Shown: positions 35,852 to 47,474, counted from the first letter of the stretch. The stretch: DNA of 64,000 nucleotides from Ophiocordyceps camponoti-saundersi (nom. inval.) (GCA_003339415.1 PDHQ01000044.1:62001-126000); one strand, 5' to 3'. Program-made: numbers and translations. The notes: generated by a model not told the origin, from the sequence alone.

Positions 35852-38183
35852 TCACAGCCAGGCGTCACTCGCCCCTCGTGGCTCCAAGTCGAGATTCGGA
35901 ATGGCGAGTTGGGGCGGAGCCTCGTCCGTCTTCATCTTGAGGGCGCCAGTCTTGGTAGGCGAGTGATGACGGGTCTCAGGCGAAGGCCCGAAGCGCACCT
36001 CTCTGACGTCCCAATCGTCCTCGGCCGCGGCCGCCACCCACGTCCGCAGACCGACGTGGACGGCGCCGTAGAACTTCTCTTTACAGAGACGCAGGCTGCC
36101 GCCGAGGCAGCGTTCCCAGCCGGAGATGCGCAGCTCGGCCCGGAGGGCGTTGCGCCTCTGCGAAGTGGGCGTCGAGGCGAGGATGGCATTCAGCAGGTCC
36201 AAGTGAGAAGCCAGGTAGTTGGTCGCGTCCCATTCGACGCCGCCGACGTACGGCGCGGCCGGCACCGGCGGACGCTCCGGCGGGAAGTGACGCATCATGT
36301 AGGTATACGGCGCCGTCTTCTCGTCATTGTCGCTGTCATCGGCACTCGACGACAAGGACACGACGTTGAGATTGTGGAGGAAGATCCAAAAGACCTCCTT
36401 GGTGACGCTCATGACCTCCTTGCACCACACACGGTACGGACGGGCCTGACGCATTTCCAACACAAACGGCACCGGCCGCTCTTCCTCACTCGGCTCCTTG
36501 TCACGGAGATGGTCGAGCACCAGCTCGGCCCGGGCCATGCGGTCGGCCGGGGAGGCCGACTCGATGTAGGTAAGCAGGACTGAGGTGATGATGTTACGCG
36601 TCGTAAATTCGCTTGGGCCCTTCTTTTCCGGATCGAAGAGCAGGTGAAGCAGCCGGGGGAAGAGGAGGTCCTGGACGGAGTCGAGGTACTCCATGGCGCG
36701 GGCCGTAGTCGTAAGAGCCTTGAGGCATAGCAGATTCTCGTGTAGTAGGGCATCTTCGTGTTCCTCTCTATTGGTGGCCGCGTCGTCGTAGTCGTCGTAA
36801 TCAGCATCGCTACAGAGGAGCCCCTTACGATTTCGGAGTCTATGCTTACCTCCACTCGACGGCCATGATGCGGTGCAGCAGCCCGACAATCTGCTCCATG
36901 CCGCCCTGCTGGATGAAGTCCTCGGTCCAGGCAACGGTCTCATTACGTAGCAACAGCCGCAACTTGTGCAGCCGGCCGACCTCGACCGCCTCGGGCTTCT
37001 GCACTTTGGCCAAGTAAGAGACGTAATCGCCGGGTCCCTGCTGAAGCTTCATCTTGCTGAGCAGGCTGGACGAGCCAGTCGAGGGTCCGACAGAGAGCGG
37101 GCGCTCGGAGGCGACGCTATCGGTGGACTTGCTCCGTAGGTTACGTCCCAGCGTGGTGCCGTCGGGCTTGGGCTTCTTAGATGACGACCTGGATTCCTTC
37201 TTGCCTCGAGAAAAGGTGAAGCTCCGGCCACGACCCCTTCGCTTGGGCCGTTCATCATCGCAGTCGGAGCTGGCCGGGGTGAAGATGGCGGGAGCCGAAG
37301 CGTCCGAGGAGTCGGCCCTGGCGGCGGCCTGCATCTCGGCCCAATCCTGACGGATGAACTCGGTCTTGATCGTGTCGTTGAGGTTCCTCATCTTGTACCG
37401 CTGGTTCTCCGGGATGTTCCGACGATCCAGCAGGTCTTCGAGCTGGCGATTGATGTCGTGCGGGTTCAGGATGTGGTCGGGATACGCCACGCTCGAGCTC
37501 GACTTGGAGCGCTTGTGAGCCGGGCCTCCTCCGAAGGTATCGAGCACCCTTCCTCTCTGCGCGCGACTCACCGGCTTCTCCGTATGATGAGGCGCCCTCA
37601 CCGTCGGGCCCGAAGGAACCCTGCCAACATGAAGAGACCTAGGCCTCTCCTTGACATTATTGTTATTGCGGTCCTGTGACGGCGGCGGCGGAGGCTGGCG
37701 AGCGACGACGGGATTGGACGTGGTGGTGAACTGAGCGAAGATGGGCGTCGCAGATGACGACGGCTCGTCAGGCTTTCTGTTCTCCTTGTTATCGCGCGAA
37801 GAGACGACGAGCTCGTCCTCGGAGGCGAGCTTATAGAGATTCTTGAGCGATTTGGGTCGTGACAGCAGGCCGACGAGGTTGGTGCTCGACTTGTTCTTCT
37901 TGGGCTTGGTCTGGGGGGATGTTTCGCCCAAGACCCTGTCGGCGACGGGCTTGAGAGAAATGGATGCCCAAGGAACATGCTGCTGCTGGTTTGATCTGGA
38001 AGGGGATGGCTGCTGATGCTGTTGCCTATTCTGCTGAAGCTCGCCCAGGGCTGAAGGCGAGTTGGGGGCGAAGCGGCCGACGGCCATTGCGGCGTCAACC
38101 TGGCCCTCGAGAGGCACTCTGGGACTCGAGGCTTGACGTCGATGCAGAAAAGATATCAGGCCTCTGGAGTCGTTGGTAGCCAT
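35852..38183 (-). CDS. Formin-like GBD/FH3 (armadillo) protein lacking FH1 and FH2
   Basis: Two exons, 38183-36850 and 36767-35852, joined in phase 2 by an 82-nt intron, give 749 aa. The N-terminal ~190 residues are polar and disordered. From about residue 235 comes a Rho-GTPase-binding/FH3-like region as in fungal formins: ILNPHDINRQLEDLLDRRNI, PENQRYKMRNLNDTIKTEFI, then after a basic Ser/Arg-rich insert GDYVSYLAKVQKPEAVEVGR and LLRNETVAWTEDFIQQGG. Exon 2 continues the armadillo repeat part (EEHEDALLHENLLCLKAL, TRNIITSVLLTYIE). The protein then stops; no Pro-rich FH1 or actin-nucleating FH2 follows in the 290 bp to the next gene. It may therefore be a Rho/Cdc42 effector or regulator that cannot itself polymerise actin. 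The start is the ATG at 38183; the frame stays open upstream to about 38231 without another ATG. Confidence 0.78.
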
Positions 38184-39361
38184 GCCGTCGTTATCGTCGT
38201 TTTCTTCACCTTGTTCGTCTGCTGAGCGCAAAAAGAAGCGAGAGCAGACTGAGGCAGAAATAAGGGCAAGGCTAACCCATCATGGCACGGCCCGAGGGAG
38301 GGGGAAAAGAGGAGAGGAAGAGTAGAGGTATGTAAGGGCTTAGTCGGGCTGTTGGGAGTCAAAGAATTTACAGAGGAAAGAGGGCAAGGAAAAAGCGTAA
38401 CGGCGGGGATCGGGCCGTGTTTAGGAGGCGCGTCGCCGTTGCCGGGGCGACGAGGGGCAGCGGTTGCGATATGGAGGCAGTGCAGGTCCCAGTCACAGCG
38501 TCACACCAGACGCGCCCCAAGCTTTCCCCGGGACCGTCATTTACGGTGCGGCCAGTAAGATTCTTGGTTCGTCTCAGGAATAAGGGGGAAAGCGGGAAAT
38601 AAGGTACAACTATCTCCGTAGGTCCCTGGAGCGAGCAAAGAGAGGCAATGAGACTTTTCTCTCTCTCTCTCTCTCTCTCCTCTGCCACCCCCTTTCTTGG
38701 TGAGACACGGCTGCATCCGTATGTATGTATGTATGTATGTATGTACGATATAAGGATACACTCGTACTTTATAGTGAAAATACTATGCATGTGTGTGTGT
38801 TTCGGCTACCAACTGACTGAGGGAATGCGGTCTTGACGTTGCAGTTGGGTTGGGTGATCCAAACGACGTCATAATCCGTTTTCTCTGGTGAGATTTTGAG
38901 CTTGAGGATGAATGTATGTATGTATGTATGTATGTACGGATACATACACGAGACTTGAGTCTAACGGATTGTCAGGGCTGACACAATGACGAAGAGCAGA
39001 CGATGAGGCGATGAAAAGAAGGTGGTTTCAAGTACGGATACGCACATTGTGAGCGAGTCTGTTTGTATGTACTTGCATATCCTTATTGTGTCTGTAACTG
39101 TACATGCTATGTAACGGAGTTTATAAATAGAAATCGAGGTTAAGAGGATGTGGCCATCGGAGAAGAATATGGCTGATCGAATGGTTCGCCGCTCAAGATG
39201 CTCAAACAGAAATCGTTCCATGATGGAGATGGTAAGCTCTCTCATCCCAACCCAATATTCCCCTCCCCCAGCAAGGTATCCATCGAACCCCACGACAGTT
39301 TAAACAAACGGCAATAAGAGAAACCCGATGAGAAGGAAATGCGCAGAAGAATGCTTGGGTC
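38184..39361. other. 1.2-kb intergenic region with GTAT repeats
   Basis: Upstream of the GBD/FH3 gene and downstream of the dioxygenase gene. It contains CT repeats at 38660-38680 and GTAT repeats at 38719-38744 and 38911-38936. No supported gene. Confidence 0.5.
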
Positions 39362-40595
39362 TTAAAACTGACGACCTTTGTAACCCTTGGGTGTAAGAAA
39401 GACGTTGTACTCGAGCTCGACCTCGGTCTTGGCATCTTCAGCTAGTGGCTTTTTAAAGTCGACGACAAGATCGTCCTTTACGGCGAAGACGGTGTCGGTG
39501 GCGAGATAGGGGTCGTTGCGGGGGTAGAGCTGGGTGGTGAGGCCCCTGAAGTCCGGGTGTGTCACCTAATCCAGAAACGGGTTAGGGATCGGGTTAAGAG
39601 TGCGGAGGGGGGGAGGGAGAAGGGGAGGGAAAAGGGGGAGACGAAGGGGGAGAGACGAAGAGGGAGAGACGAAGAGGGAGAGACGAAGAGGGAGAGGCAG
39701 AGGGAGAAAAGGGAAACAGAGACGCAGGAAATCCAAATCACCTTGATGTGAATATGCGCAGGCCTCATCGGAGACCGATCCATCAACTGCAAAAGCTCAA
39801 AGCTAGGCCCATCCGTAGGAAGCGAATACGCCGTAGGATGCAGACAGAAAAGCTCATACCGGCCATTCTCATCAGCCGTAAACTTGCCGCGCAGGTTATT
39901 CTCCGACTGGTTCTCCGGGTCCTGGAAATCGTAACAGCCGTTGGAGCTGGCCTGCCATATGTCAAAGACGGCTCCCGGTATGGGCTTGCCCGTCGACATG
40001 TCGGAGATGGTGCCGTACATGCGACAGCTTCGTCCTCCCGGGGCCGGATCCTGCATGATGGAAGAGCCGTTTTCGCGGAAGGGGGCGTTGGGGGACCAGA
40101 AGGGGCCGAGGATGGAGGATGAGGTTGGGTCTGCGTCTCCGTCTTCGGCTACGATTTTGTTTGCGATTTCGTCGACGAGGCTGTTTCCCAGTGAGTTCTT
40201 GGTTTCCTTCTCATACAGAGAGACATGTTGAAGAAGATGTATGTATGTGAATGAAGATGGTGCGAGAAGAAGACAAAAGAAGGGAGTGGAAGAGAGAGAG
40301 AGAGAGAGAGAAGAGAGAGAACTCACGACTCGAGACCGAGCACATCAGAAACCCGATGAGCCTCGTTCCTCTGCGGCGTCGTCATCTTGCCAATAGCATT
40401 GACAAAGTGAACGCCCGTCATCCACTCATCATTCGTGAGCTCGACCTCGCGCGCAAAGTCGTGCAGGTGACGCAGCAGGCTACTGAGCACGACGCGATTG
40501 CGGGGAGTGACGTTGGGACCCATGGTGTCGATGACATGCTGCGTAAAGGCCGGGTCGAACCTGCTGCTGGCCTTTTGGCCGTTGGGCTGCGTCAT
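39362..40595 (-). CDS. Intradiol ring-cleavage dioxygenase (catechol/hydroxyquinol 1,2-dioxygenase type)
   Basis: Three exons: 40595-40327, 40180-39742 and 39565-39362, giving 303 aa. An N-terminal helical dioxygenase dimerisation domain covers about residues 12-95 ([20 protein letters not shown], then [14 protein letters not shown]). The catalytic domain has [13 protein letters not shown] and YGTISD. The expected non-haem Fe(III) ligands are Tyr in NGCYDFQ, Tyr in [11 protein letters not shown], and the two His of RPAHIHIKV, the latter restored across intron 2. The N-terminal domain places it with catechol or hydroxyquinol 1,2-dioxygenases, not protocatechuate 3,4-dioxygenase. The reaction is O2-dependent ortho cleavage to a cis,cis-muconate or maleylacetate. 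It is divergent from a muconate-cyclase family gene, 915 bp apart, which supports a role in aromatic breakdown. Substrate is not determined. Confidence 0.9.
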
Positions 40596-41510
40596 GATTG
40601 AGGGTTGAAGAGAGAGAGAGAGAGGGGGGGAAGAGAGGAGTGAAGAGTGAAAAGGAGGAGAGAAGAGGACGATGAGGATGATGATGATGATGATGACGAT
40701 GCTGAGAAGGAAGAGACTGAGACGGAGATGGAGATGGAGATATAAAGGAAAGTTTTTTTTCGAGATGATTCGTAGAAACTGAAATGGAAGAAGATTGATA
40801 ACTAACAAGTAAAAGAAGTCGATGCCAGGTGAAGAAAGAAGAAGAGAATGAAGAAAGATATAGATCAGACACGACGCATCCTACTCCAAGCATACAACAC
40901 TAACCATATATATACCAACACAATCAACCTCCACAGCCTCACCATTATCAATCACAGTCACCCGGCTCGACGCCCCGACTCGTCCGCCTCCCGGCACCGG
41001 CCCGGCAGTTTCTTCTCCGATAGGTCAATGAGCTTGCTGTGGCTCCCCCTCACTCAGTCACACGCAACACACAACACACAACACACACACACACTCTCTC
41101 TCTCAACACAAGCCCCCCTTGACTCCATGATTGCCTTGTCTCAAGAGTTCTTCAACTACCTACTCCGGGGCCCTCGGGCCTGGCCGGATCGACTCCCCTC
41201 CTCCTCCTCCTCAAACTCACCCTTTCACCCCCACTTAGACCCTTCCACCCCCCCCCTTCTTCTTCTGCTTTCCCCGGAGAAGCCGACTGCCGTCCCGGGG
41301 TAAGCCGCTATCCCCATACCAGACAATACCTTTCATCACCTCACTTCCATACACACTCTCTCTGACTTACAACACGTACACACATACATACATACATACA
41401 TACATACCTAGGTATGTAGAATACGCCTCGCAAGACTCGGATGCACACATGACTTATCATCATATAAGATTTACTCGTCTTTTCTTCACCCCATCATCAC
41501 ACGATTAATC
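40596..41510. promoter_or_regulatory. Divergent promoter region between dioxygenase and cyclase genes
   Basis: 915 bp between two divergent ATGs. It contains a GAT repeat near 40676-40700, AC repeats near 41063-41095, and a TACA repeat with CCTAGG near 41390-41412. An open frame at 40848-41303 has no domain and is mostly Ser/Thr/His. Co-regulation of the two flanking genes is inferred from arrangement. Confidence 0.5.
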
Positions 41511-42861
41511 ATGCCCCTTCATCACCTCATCGTCGGCACGTGGACCCCCCCCGGCGCCATCTTCACTTTTGCCTTTGATGACGTCGCCCTCACTCTTCGG
41601 CTATTGAAGCGAACGGCGATACCCACAGACGAGCCCATCTCGTGGATGACCTTTGACGTAACGTCTCTCTCTCTCTCTCTCCCTCCCTCTCTTACACACA
41701 TGCCATGATGCTCTTCCGTACGAATTCATTCCTCTGACCCAAAAACACGATACAATTCCTTCCAGCACGCAAAAAGAAACCTCTACGGTGCCGCCGTCAA
41801 AAAATGGTCCAGTTTCGCTATACACTCTCCCACCTCCATCGTCCACAGCGCCTCTCATCCACTAAGTCACGACGGTTCGGGACCCCTTCCCCCATCTTCT
41901 CCTCGTGAATTATCAAACACACACATATACAAGCATACACATGACTGTCATCAAGAATCTGACTGACTGACTCACTCTTCCCTCCCTCCTTCCCCCCTCT
42001 CCAGCCCTCGCCCTCTCCCCCTCGGCAGATACCCGCGCCATCTTCCTCCTCGCCGCCTCCTCACCCCCCTACGGCGTCTACTGCAGCCCCTTCTACTCCC
42101 ACGCCACCTCCGGCACCGTCTTCTCCGTCACCGGGGATGGCTCCCTCGACCGCGCCGTCCAGACCTTCGACTATGGTCCCGGATCCGCCGTCCACGGCGC
42201 CGTCTTCCACCCGGACGGCCGCCACCTCTTCTCCGCCGACTTGAGCGCCAACAAGATCTGGCTGCACCGTCGCTCCCGTCCCGATGATGCCCCGCACCTG
42301 GAGACCGTCGCCTCCGTCCCCGCCCCGGACCCGGATGACCATCCGCGCTGGGTCGCCATCCATCCCGCCGGCCGCTTCCTCTACGTTCTTATGGAGTCCG
42401 GCAACCGCATCTGCGAGTACGCCGTCGACCACGAGGACCACCTGAGACCCGTCTTTACTGGCAGATACTTCTCCCTCCTCCCCGACGCCGACGATCCTCA
42501 TCATCCCCCCGAGCCGGGAGCCCGATATCGCGGCGACGTATGCGCCCTGTCGAGCTCCGCCGACTACCTCTTCGCTTCAACCCGAGGCGCCAAGCCTCAA
42601 CATCGCGGTTTCTTGTCTGCCTTTCGTCTTCGGCCCGACGGCAGCATCGACCGTCGCCTCACGGTCCGGCCTACACCCAACAGCGGCGGCCACAGCAATG
42701 CCGTCTCCCCGAGTGACTGGTCCGACGACTGGGTTGCCGTCGTCGAGGACCAAGAAGGCTGGCTCGACATCTACCGCTGGAGCGACGAGATGCTCGAGTC
42801 TGTCGCCCGCATCCGCGTCGACGAGCCCGGCTTTGGCATGAATGTCCTGTGGTATGACTGA
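41511..42861 (+). CDS. 3-carboxy-cis,cis-muconate cyclase-type lactonase (CMLE beta-propeller)
   Basis: Three exons: 41511-41657, 41766-41874 and 42005-42861, giving 370 aa, close to the ~366 residues of the Neurospora enzyme. An in-phase alternative acceptor in front of ATACCCGCG would shorten exon 3 slightly. Conserved segments match the eukaryotic seven-bladed propeller cyclases: HHLIVGTWTPPGAIFTFAF, NLYGAAVKKWSSFAI, DTRAIFLLAASSPPYGVYCS, HPRWVAIHPAGRFLYVLMES, NRICEYAVD, SGGHSNAVSPSDWSDDWVAV and EPGFGMNVLWYD. Fungal CMLE converts 3-carboxy-cis,cis-muconate to 3-carboxymuconolactone in the protocatechuate branch of the beta-ketoadipate pathway; relatives act on cis,cis-muconate. Here the divergent partner is a catechol-type dioxygenase, so a cis,cis-muconate substrate is possible. 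Confidence 0.9.
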
Positions 42862-43039
42862 CTTGCCTACCTACTACCTACTATAGAGCAATACGAATAC
42901 AGGACTCTTGATAGTAAAGAGTCGCCTGCTGTGTCCCCCGGCAAGGCTACCGAGGGGAGGAGACGAAGAAAGAAAAAGACTATGAAAAAAAGAACGCTCC
43001 TCATGTCTTGGGTACTCGTCGTCGTCGTCGACTTCGTCG

Positions 43040-44963
43040 TCACTCCTCTCCATCAACTGTCGCACCCTCTGACTTCTTCTTGCCGACCTCTCCTGATCCG
43101 TAGCCGCCGGCACTCGGTCGACCACTACCATTAACCGTCGGCAGAAGAGGTGTCTCTTCGCTCTCCACCGCCGCCACCGCTGCCGCCTTGGCAACCAGCT
43201 TCCCGTTGCTGCCCGTGCCTGGAGCCGTCGTCAATCCCTGCTTGATTTTGAAGACGTTGGTTCGCGTGTTGCGCGGACGAGCGGCGCGATTTGCCGGCCC
43301 CAGTCGTAGTTGTCTCTTCATTTCGTCTAACGACGCCTTGATCGGCACCGTGCCGCTCTCTGCCTTGCCGTCCGGCCCGGCTGAGCTGCGGCGCTTCATG
43401 AAGATGGCTGTCTTGGGGGGATGATCCTCCGCTACAGCGCCTGTGTCGCTGAGCGCCCCTGGAGAGCCGACGGTGAGGACTTGTCCGTCCGGGTGCTCGG
43501 CAATGTCTATCAGCAGAGATCCGTCGCCAGGCCTTTTCACCGCCATGGCAGCCGTCGATACGGCCGGCGACCCGTCATCGTGATGCAGTCGCTTTGCTCG
43601 CGGGGCTGGCGTCAGACGCCGGATAGCCTTGTGCACGTCCACGTAGACGTCGGACTCGTCCACAATCTCCCTGCCTTCTTGTCAGCGTCCCAAATCCCTT
43701 ACCCAAGGCGTCCTTAGTCACCACTCACTCTCCGATAAGTTCCTCGATAACGTCCTCCAGAGTGACGACGCCAAGCGCGCCGTGGTCTGATCCTGGGTAT
43801 TCTGATACCAACACCATATGAGACTTTCCTTCCTGGAAAAAGTTGATGATGTCCAAACAGCTCGTCTCCGGCCGTGTCTCTACGATGGCACCCAGCTGCA
43901 CGTCTCGAACCGGGATGCGATCCTCTGGGTCGTAGGTGATGAGCGTCTTGACCAGTAGCATGCCGACGAAGTCGGTTGGATTGCCCGCGCGGAAAATTGG
44001 AATCCTGGAGTAGCCGGACGAAAGAATGTTATCCATGGTCTTTTCGTCTAAAATGTGATCCTCGGCAAGGGTGAAGACGTCGTCCATGGGCGTCATGACC
44101 TCCGAGACGGGTTTCTCTTTCAAGTCGAGCACGGCAGTAATGATGGTAACCTCATCCTGGTTCAGCCGCTCTGACAGATCGCCAAGCGACTTGTGCAGCG
44201 TCACCAACGTCTTGAGGCCGCTCTTCTTGTATACGGTCCCATGGTCCTCGCCGAGAATCCAGTCAAGAAGCTTGGCAGTAGGCCAAGCAACGGGACTCAG
44301 CAGGTACATGAGGACGAGGACGGGTTTCGACATGTAGCCGCCGATGGGCAGGCCGAAACGAACGCAGATAGACTGGGGCACGATCTCGCCGAAGATGACT
44401 GTAAGCAAGGTTAGCGGCACAGGAGGGGCCAACAGCTTGTAAGAAGGTTTCACGCGCCAATGAGAACAGTGCTTCCAACGACGGCTGCGACGCCGCCGCC
44501 GAGGGTGCGGTCGAGAACGACGGGGAGAGACTCATTAACGATGACGTTGGCCAGCAGCAGCGTGACGAGAACCCAATGTTTGCCCCTGTTGAGCAGATTG
44601 AGGACCCTCTTGGCATTCCGATGCTGCGGCTCTGCGGGGTCTCCCGACAAGACCTGGAGATAGATGCTGTCCTGGCCCATGAAGCTGTGGATGAGGATCA
44701 GCGCGTCAGCCTGCTTCAAGCGACGAAAATAATTGTAAGCGCCACGACACGTACGCAATCGTCAGGCCGGCGAATGCGCCGCCCAGCAGGACGAGCGCCA
44801 TGGAGGCGACGGCCAAGACCCAGAGGGGAGCGACCTCGCCATCGTTATCGTAGTCGGCGCCGCGAGCGGCCAGAGGCGCCGCCGCGACGCCCAGGAGTCG
44901 CCCGAGGCCGAGGACGACCGGCCTCAAGTTGATAAAGGCTCCAGAGGGACCATGTCTTCTCAT
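43040..44963 (-). CDS. mam3: Mam3/CNNM-like DUF21 and CBS-domain membrane protein
   Basis: Four exons: 44963-44755, 44684-44458, 44398-43729 and 43670-43040, giving 578 aa. There is an N-terminal hydrophobic segment, then the DUF21 transmembrane domain ([60 protein letters not shown]). A CBS pair follows ([70 protein letters not shown]). The C-terminal ~180 residues are polar. Yeast Mam3 is a vacuolar-membrane protein linked to Mn and other metal homeostasis and CNNMs are Mg transport-related; that role is inferred. The intron between exons 2 and 3 must start with GC (44457-44399) to keep the conserved STVLIVIFGE frame. Confidence 0.87.
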
Positions 44964-45806
44964 CTCGGATCGGCTTTTCGCAGGGCAAATCCGGCCTTTG
45001 AAGGGTTTGCTCAGTGTTAAGAGAAAGTTGATGTGAAGATAAGGGGGGGGGGGGGGAAGGAAGATAAAACAGTGTGAGAACTGGCGGCCTCCTGCTGGAA
45101 AACCTGGATGCCGGTGATAGACAGGGGAAGGAGGGGGATGATTGGTTTGGTTTGGGAAAGAGCTCCCAAAGCAGGGAACAAGGAAAGAGTTAAAAATGAG
45201 AGGAAAAAAGAAGGAGCAGAAGGAAAGAGGCTGACGGGGACGAGCTAAGCCTCCCGCTAATAAATTCTCTTGTCCAGTACTAGCCGTACCGCAGAGGAGA
45301 GAGGTAGGTCTCGATTCCATGCACTACAGAAGTCATACCGAATCAAGCCCATGACGCATCTCATTTTCCTTGTCAGATAGCAGCAGCCCTTGATGCAGTC
45401 TGCAGTCTGCAGGCACACTGTATCCGTATGTGCATTACATATGTATCTTTAACATGTTCGTACATAAATTACAACGCATGGTCAACTGCATTCTGCCGGC
45501 AAATAGTTGCGCAGCAGACGCCTTCCCATTAGAGCCATCGCCACTGCCAGCTTGTGATGTGGCTTTGCGCCTTTTCTGCACTGTATCAGCCCACTGAAGA
45601 AAGCATGGGTTAGAGACCGTTGTGCGCTATCTGCACTGTATGACTGCTCATCTCTACGTAGGTAGGTACTTACAGACCTGGTAATGATGAGTAAGCAAGC
45701 CCCCGATCTCGCAGCGGCTGCAACCGGCCATCAAAACCCATCACATGGAACAACCTCATCACTCTGCTAGAAAAGAAAAAAGCCCAATGCCTCATTCCCT
45801 ATTCCT
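44964..45806. other. Intergenic region, no gene seen
   Basis: Upstream of the Mam3 gene and downstream of the PGDH gene. It includes a 13-nt G run near 45043-45056 and a GTAGGTAGGTA element near 45658. No convincing coding sequence. Confidence 0.5.
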
Positions 45807-47474
45807 TTACAGCCTCACCAGGCTCACGTCCAGAACCCCTTCCGTTCTCCGCAGTTCATCCAAAACGTCTCCGCCTACCTCGCCGTCGACGCCAAGAATC
45901 ATGAGCGCCTCGTTGTCCCGTTGCGCCTCCGCAGCCTCTACCCCAAGGCTCGCTACCTGCATGAAGTGAACATTGATGCCGTGCGACCCCAGCGCCATGC
46001 CGACGCAGCCAATTTTGCCGGGCTCGTCGTAGTTGTGCAGGATAATGAGAGTCCCTTCAGGCCGAAAGGCGGCGCGGAAGCGGTCAAGCTTTGCGATGTA
46101 GACGCGCTTGTCAGACGCGTAACCCTCGATGACCTGCTCGCTTCCACCATCAGCCGTCGCCTTGAGCGTCACCAGGTTCGAGTAGGCCTGGTCCTTCGAC
46201 TGCCGCTCGTACGTCTCGCTGATGACAATACCTTTCTCCTTGGCGATGAGCGTCGCGTTGACAATGTTGACGTTCGAATCGCTAATCGACGCAACGAGGC
46301 CCTTGACGAGCGCCGCGAACAGAGGCTTCGTGTTGGTCATGCATGCAAGGTCTCCGTGGTAGACCACCTCGAACTTGCGTCCGCCGCCTTTACTGCGCAC
46401 AAAGTGCTGCGTGTACAGCCGTCCCATCTGCTCCATGAGCTTCACCACCGGCTGCAGCTTGCGATATTCCTCGGGTAGAATGATGGGCGCGTTCACGGCG
46501 CTCGTAGGCAGCCCACCCTCAAGGATTTCGAGCACCTGCTTGCACACGTCCATCGAAACGTTCTCCTGAGCCTCGACAGTTGACGCCCCTAGGTGCGGCG
46601 TCGCCACCACCCGCGGGTGCCGCGCGAGCTGCGCCGCTACGGAATGGGGCGGCTCCGAAGTGAAGACGTCGAGCCCGGCCCCGGCGATCCAGCCCTCATC
46701 GAGCGCTCGGAGCAGCGCCGCCTCGTTGTACACGCCTCCTCGTGCCACGTTGAGCACGCGCGCCGTCGGTCGCATCTGTCGCAGCTCCGACTCGCCTACC
46801 AGGTCCATTGTGGTGGCCAACAGCGGCGTATGGATGGTGAGGAAGTCGACATCGCCCAGCAGGCTTCCCAAGTCAGCCACCAGCTCGACGCCGGTCTGCA
46901 ACGCCAGGTCGGCGCTGGCATAGGGGTCGACGGCCTTGACCTGCATCCCTAGTCCTTTAGCCATGCGCGCCACGTTGAGGCCGACCTTGCCGAGGCCGAC
47001 GATGCCCAGCGTCTTCCGTCCGACCTCGACGCCGACTAGTTTGCTCCGCTCCCACCGGCCATCCTTGACGCCCGCGTCCGCCCGTCCGACATTGCGTGCC
47101 GTCGCAAGCAGCAGCGCTATCGTGTGCTCTGCCGCCGCTACGATGTTGCCGGCCGGCGAGTTGACAACGATGATGCCCTGACTTGTGGCCGCCGCCACGT
47201 CAATGTTGTCGACGCCCACGCCCGCCCGCGCCACAACCTTGAGCTTGCGTCCGGCCCGGAGTACCGCCGCCGTCACCTTGGTTTCCGACCGCACAATGAG
47301 GCCGTGGTAGGCCGGAATTACGGTCTCCAGCTCATCCGCCGACAGACCTGGCTTCAAGTGGACGTCGAAGCTCGGGCTCAGCAAGGCGAGTCCATCCGGC
47401 GAGATGGTCTCCGGGACCAGTACGAGGGCACGAGCCGTCTGCGAGGAGACGTCGGGGTCAGCAGACGGAGCCAT
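45807..47474 (-). CDS. D-3-phosphoglycerate dehydrogenase, long form with ACT domain
   Basis: A single exon of 555 aa. The N-terminal substrate-binding domain is split around a Rossmann domain: KVVARAGVGVDNIDVAAATS, then GIVGLGKVGLNVARMAKGLG (NAD binding) and VLNVARGGVYNEAALLRALD (Arg). The catalytic His lies in VVATPHLGASTVEAQENV. An intervening domain (about residues 335-470, including NLVTLKATADGGSEQVIEGY) and a C-terminal ACT domain (LIILHNYDEPGKIGCVGMAL, then NEALMILGVDGE) follow. This is the long type found in many bacteria, plants and animals, unlike the shorter yeast Ser3/Ser33. It catalyses the first step of serine synthesis from 3-phosphoglycerate, and the ACT domain may mediate serine feedback. 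Absence of introns contrasts with most neighbours. Confidence 0.93.
   Translation of the reverse strand: MAPSADPDVSSQTARALVLVPETISPDGLALLSPSFDVHLKPGLSADELETVIPAYHGLIVRSETKVTAAVLRAGRKLKVVARAGVGVDNIDVAAATSQGIIVVNSPAGNIVAAAEHTIALLLATARNVGRADAGVKDGRWERSKLVGVEVGRKTLGIVGLGKVGLNVARMAKGLGMQVKAVDPYASADLALQTGVELVADLGSLLGDVDFLTIHTPLLATTMDLVGESELRQMRPTARVLNVARGGVYNEAALLRALDEGWIAGAGLDVFTSEPPHSVAAQLARHPRVVATPHLGASTVEAQENVSMDVCKQVLEILEGGLPTSAVNAPIILPEEYRKLQPVVKLMEQMGRLYTQHFVRSKGGGRKFEVVYHGDLACMTNTKPLFAALVKGLVASISDSNVNIVNATLIAKEKGIVISETYERQSKDQAYSNLVTLKATADGGSEQVIEGYASDKRVYIAKLDRFRAAFRPEGTLIILHNYDEPGKIGCVGMALGSHGINVHFMQVASLGVEAAEAQRDNEALMILGVDGEVGGDVLDELRRTEGVLDVSLVRL

Noticed and set aside
40848..41303. 151-codon frame between the dioxygenase and cyclase genes
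   Set aside because: Ser/Thr/His/Pro-rich reading of AC repeats and promoter DNA without a domain.
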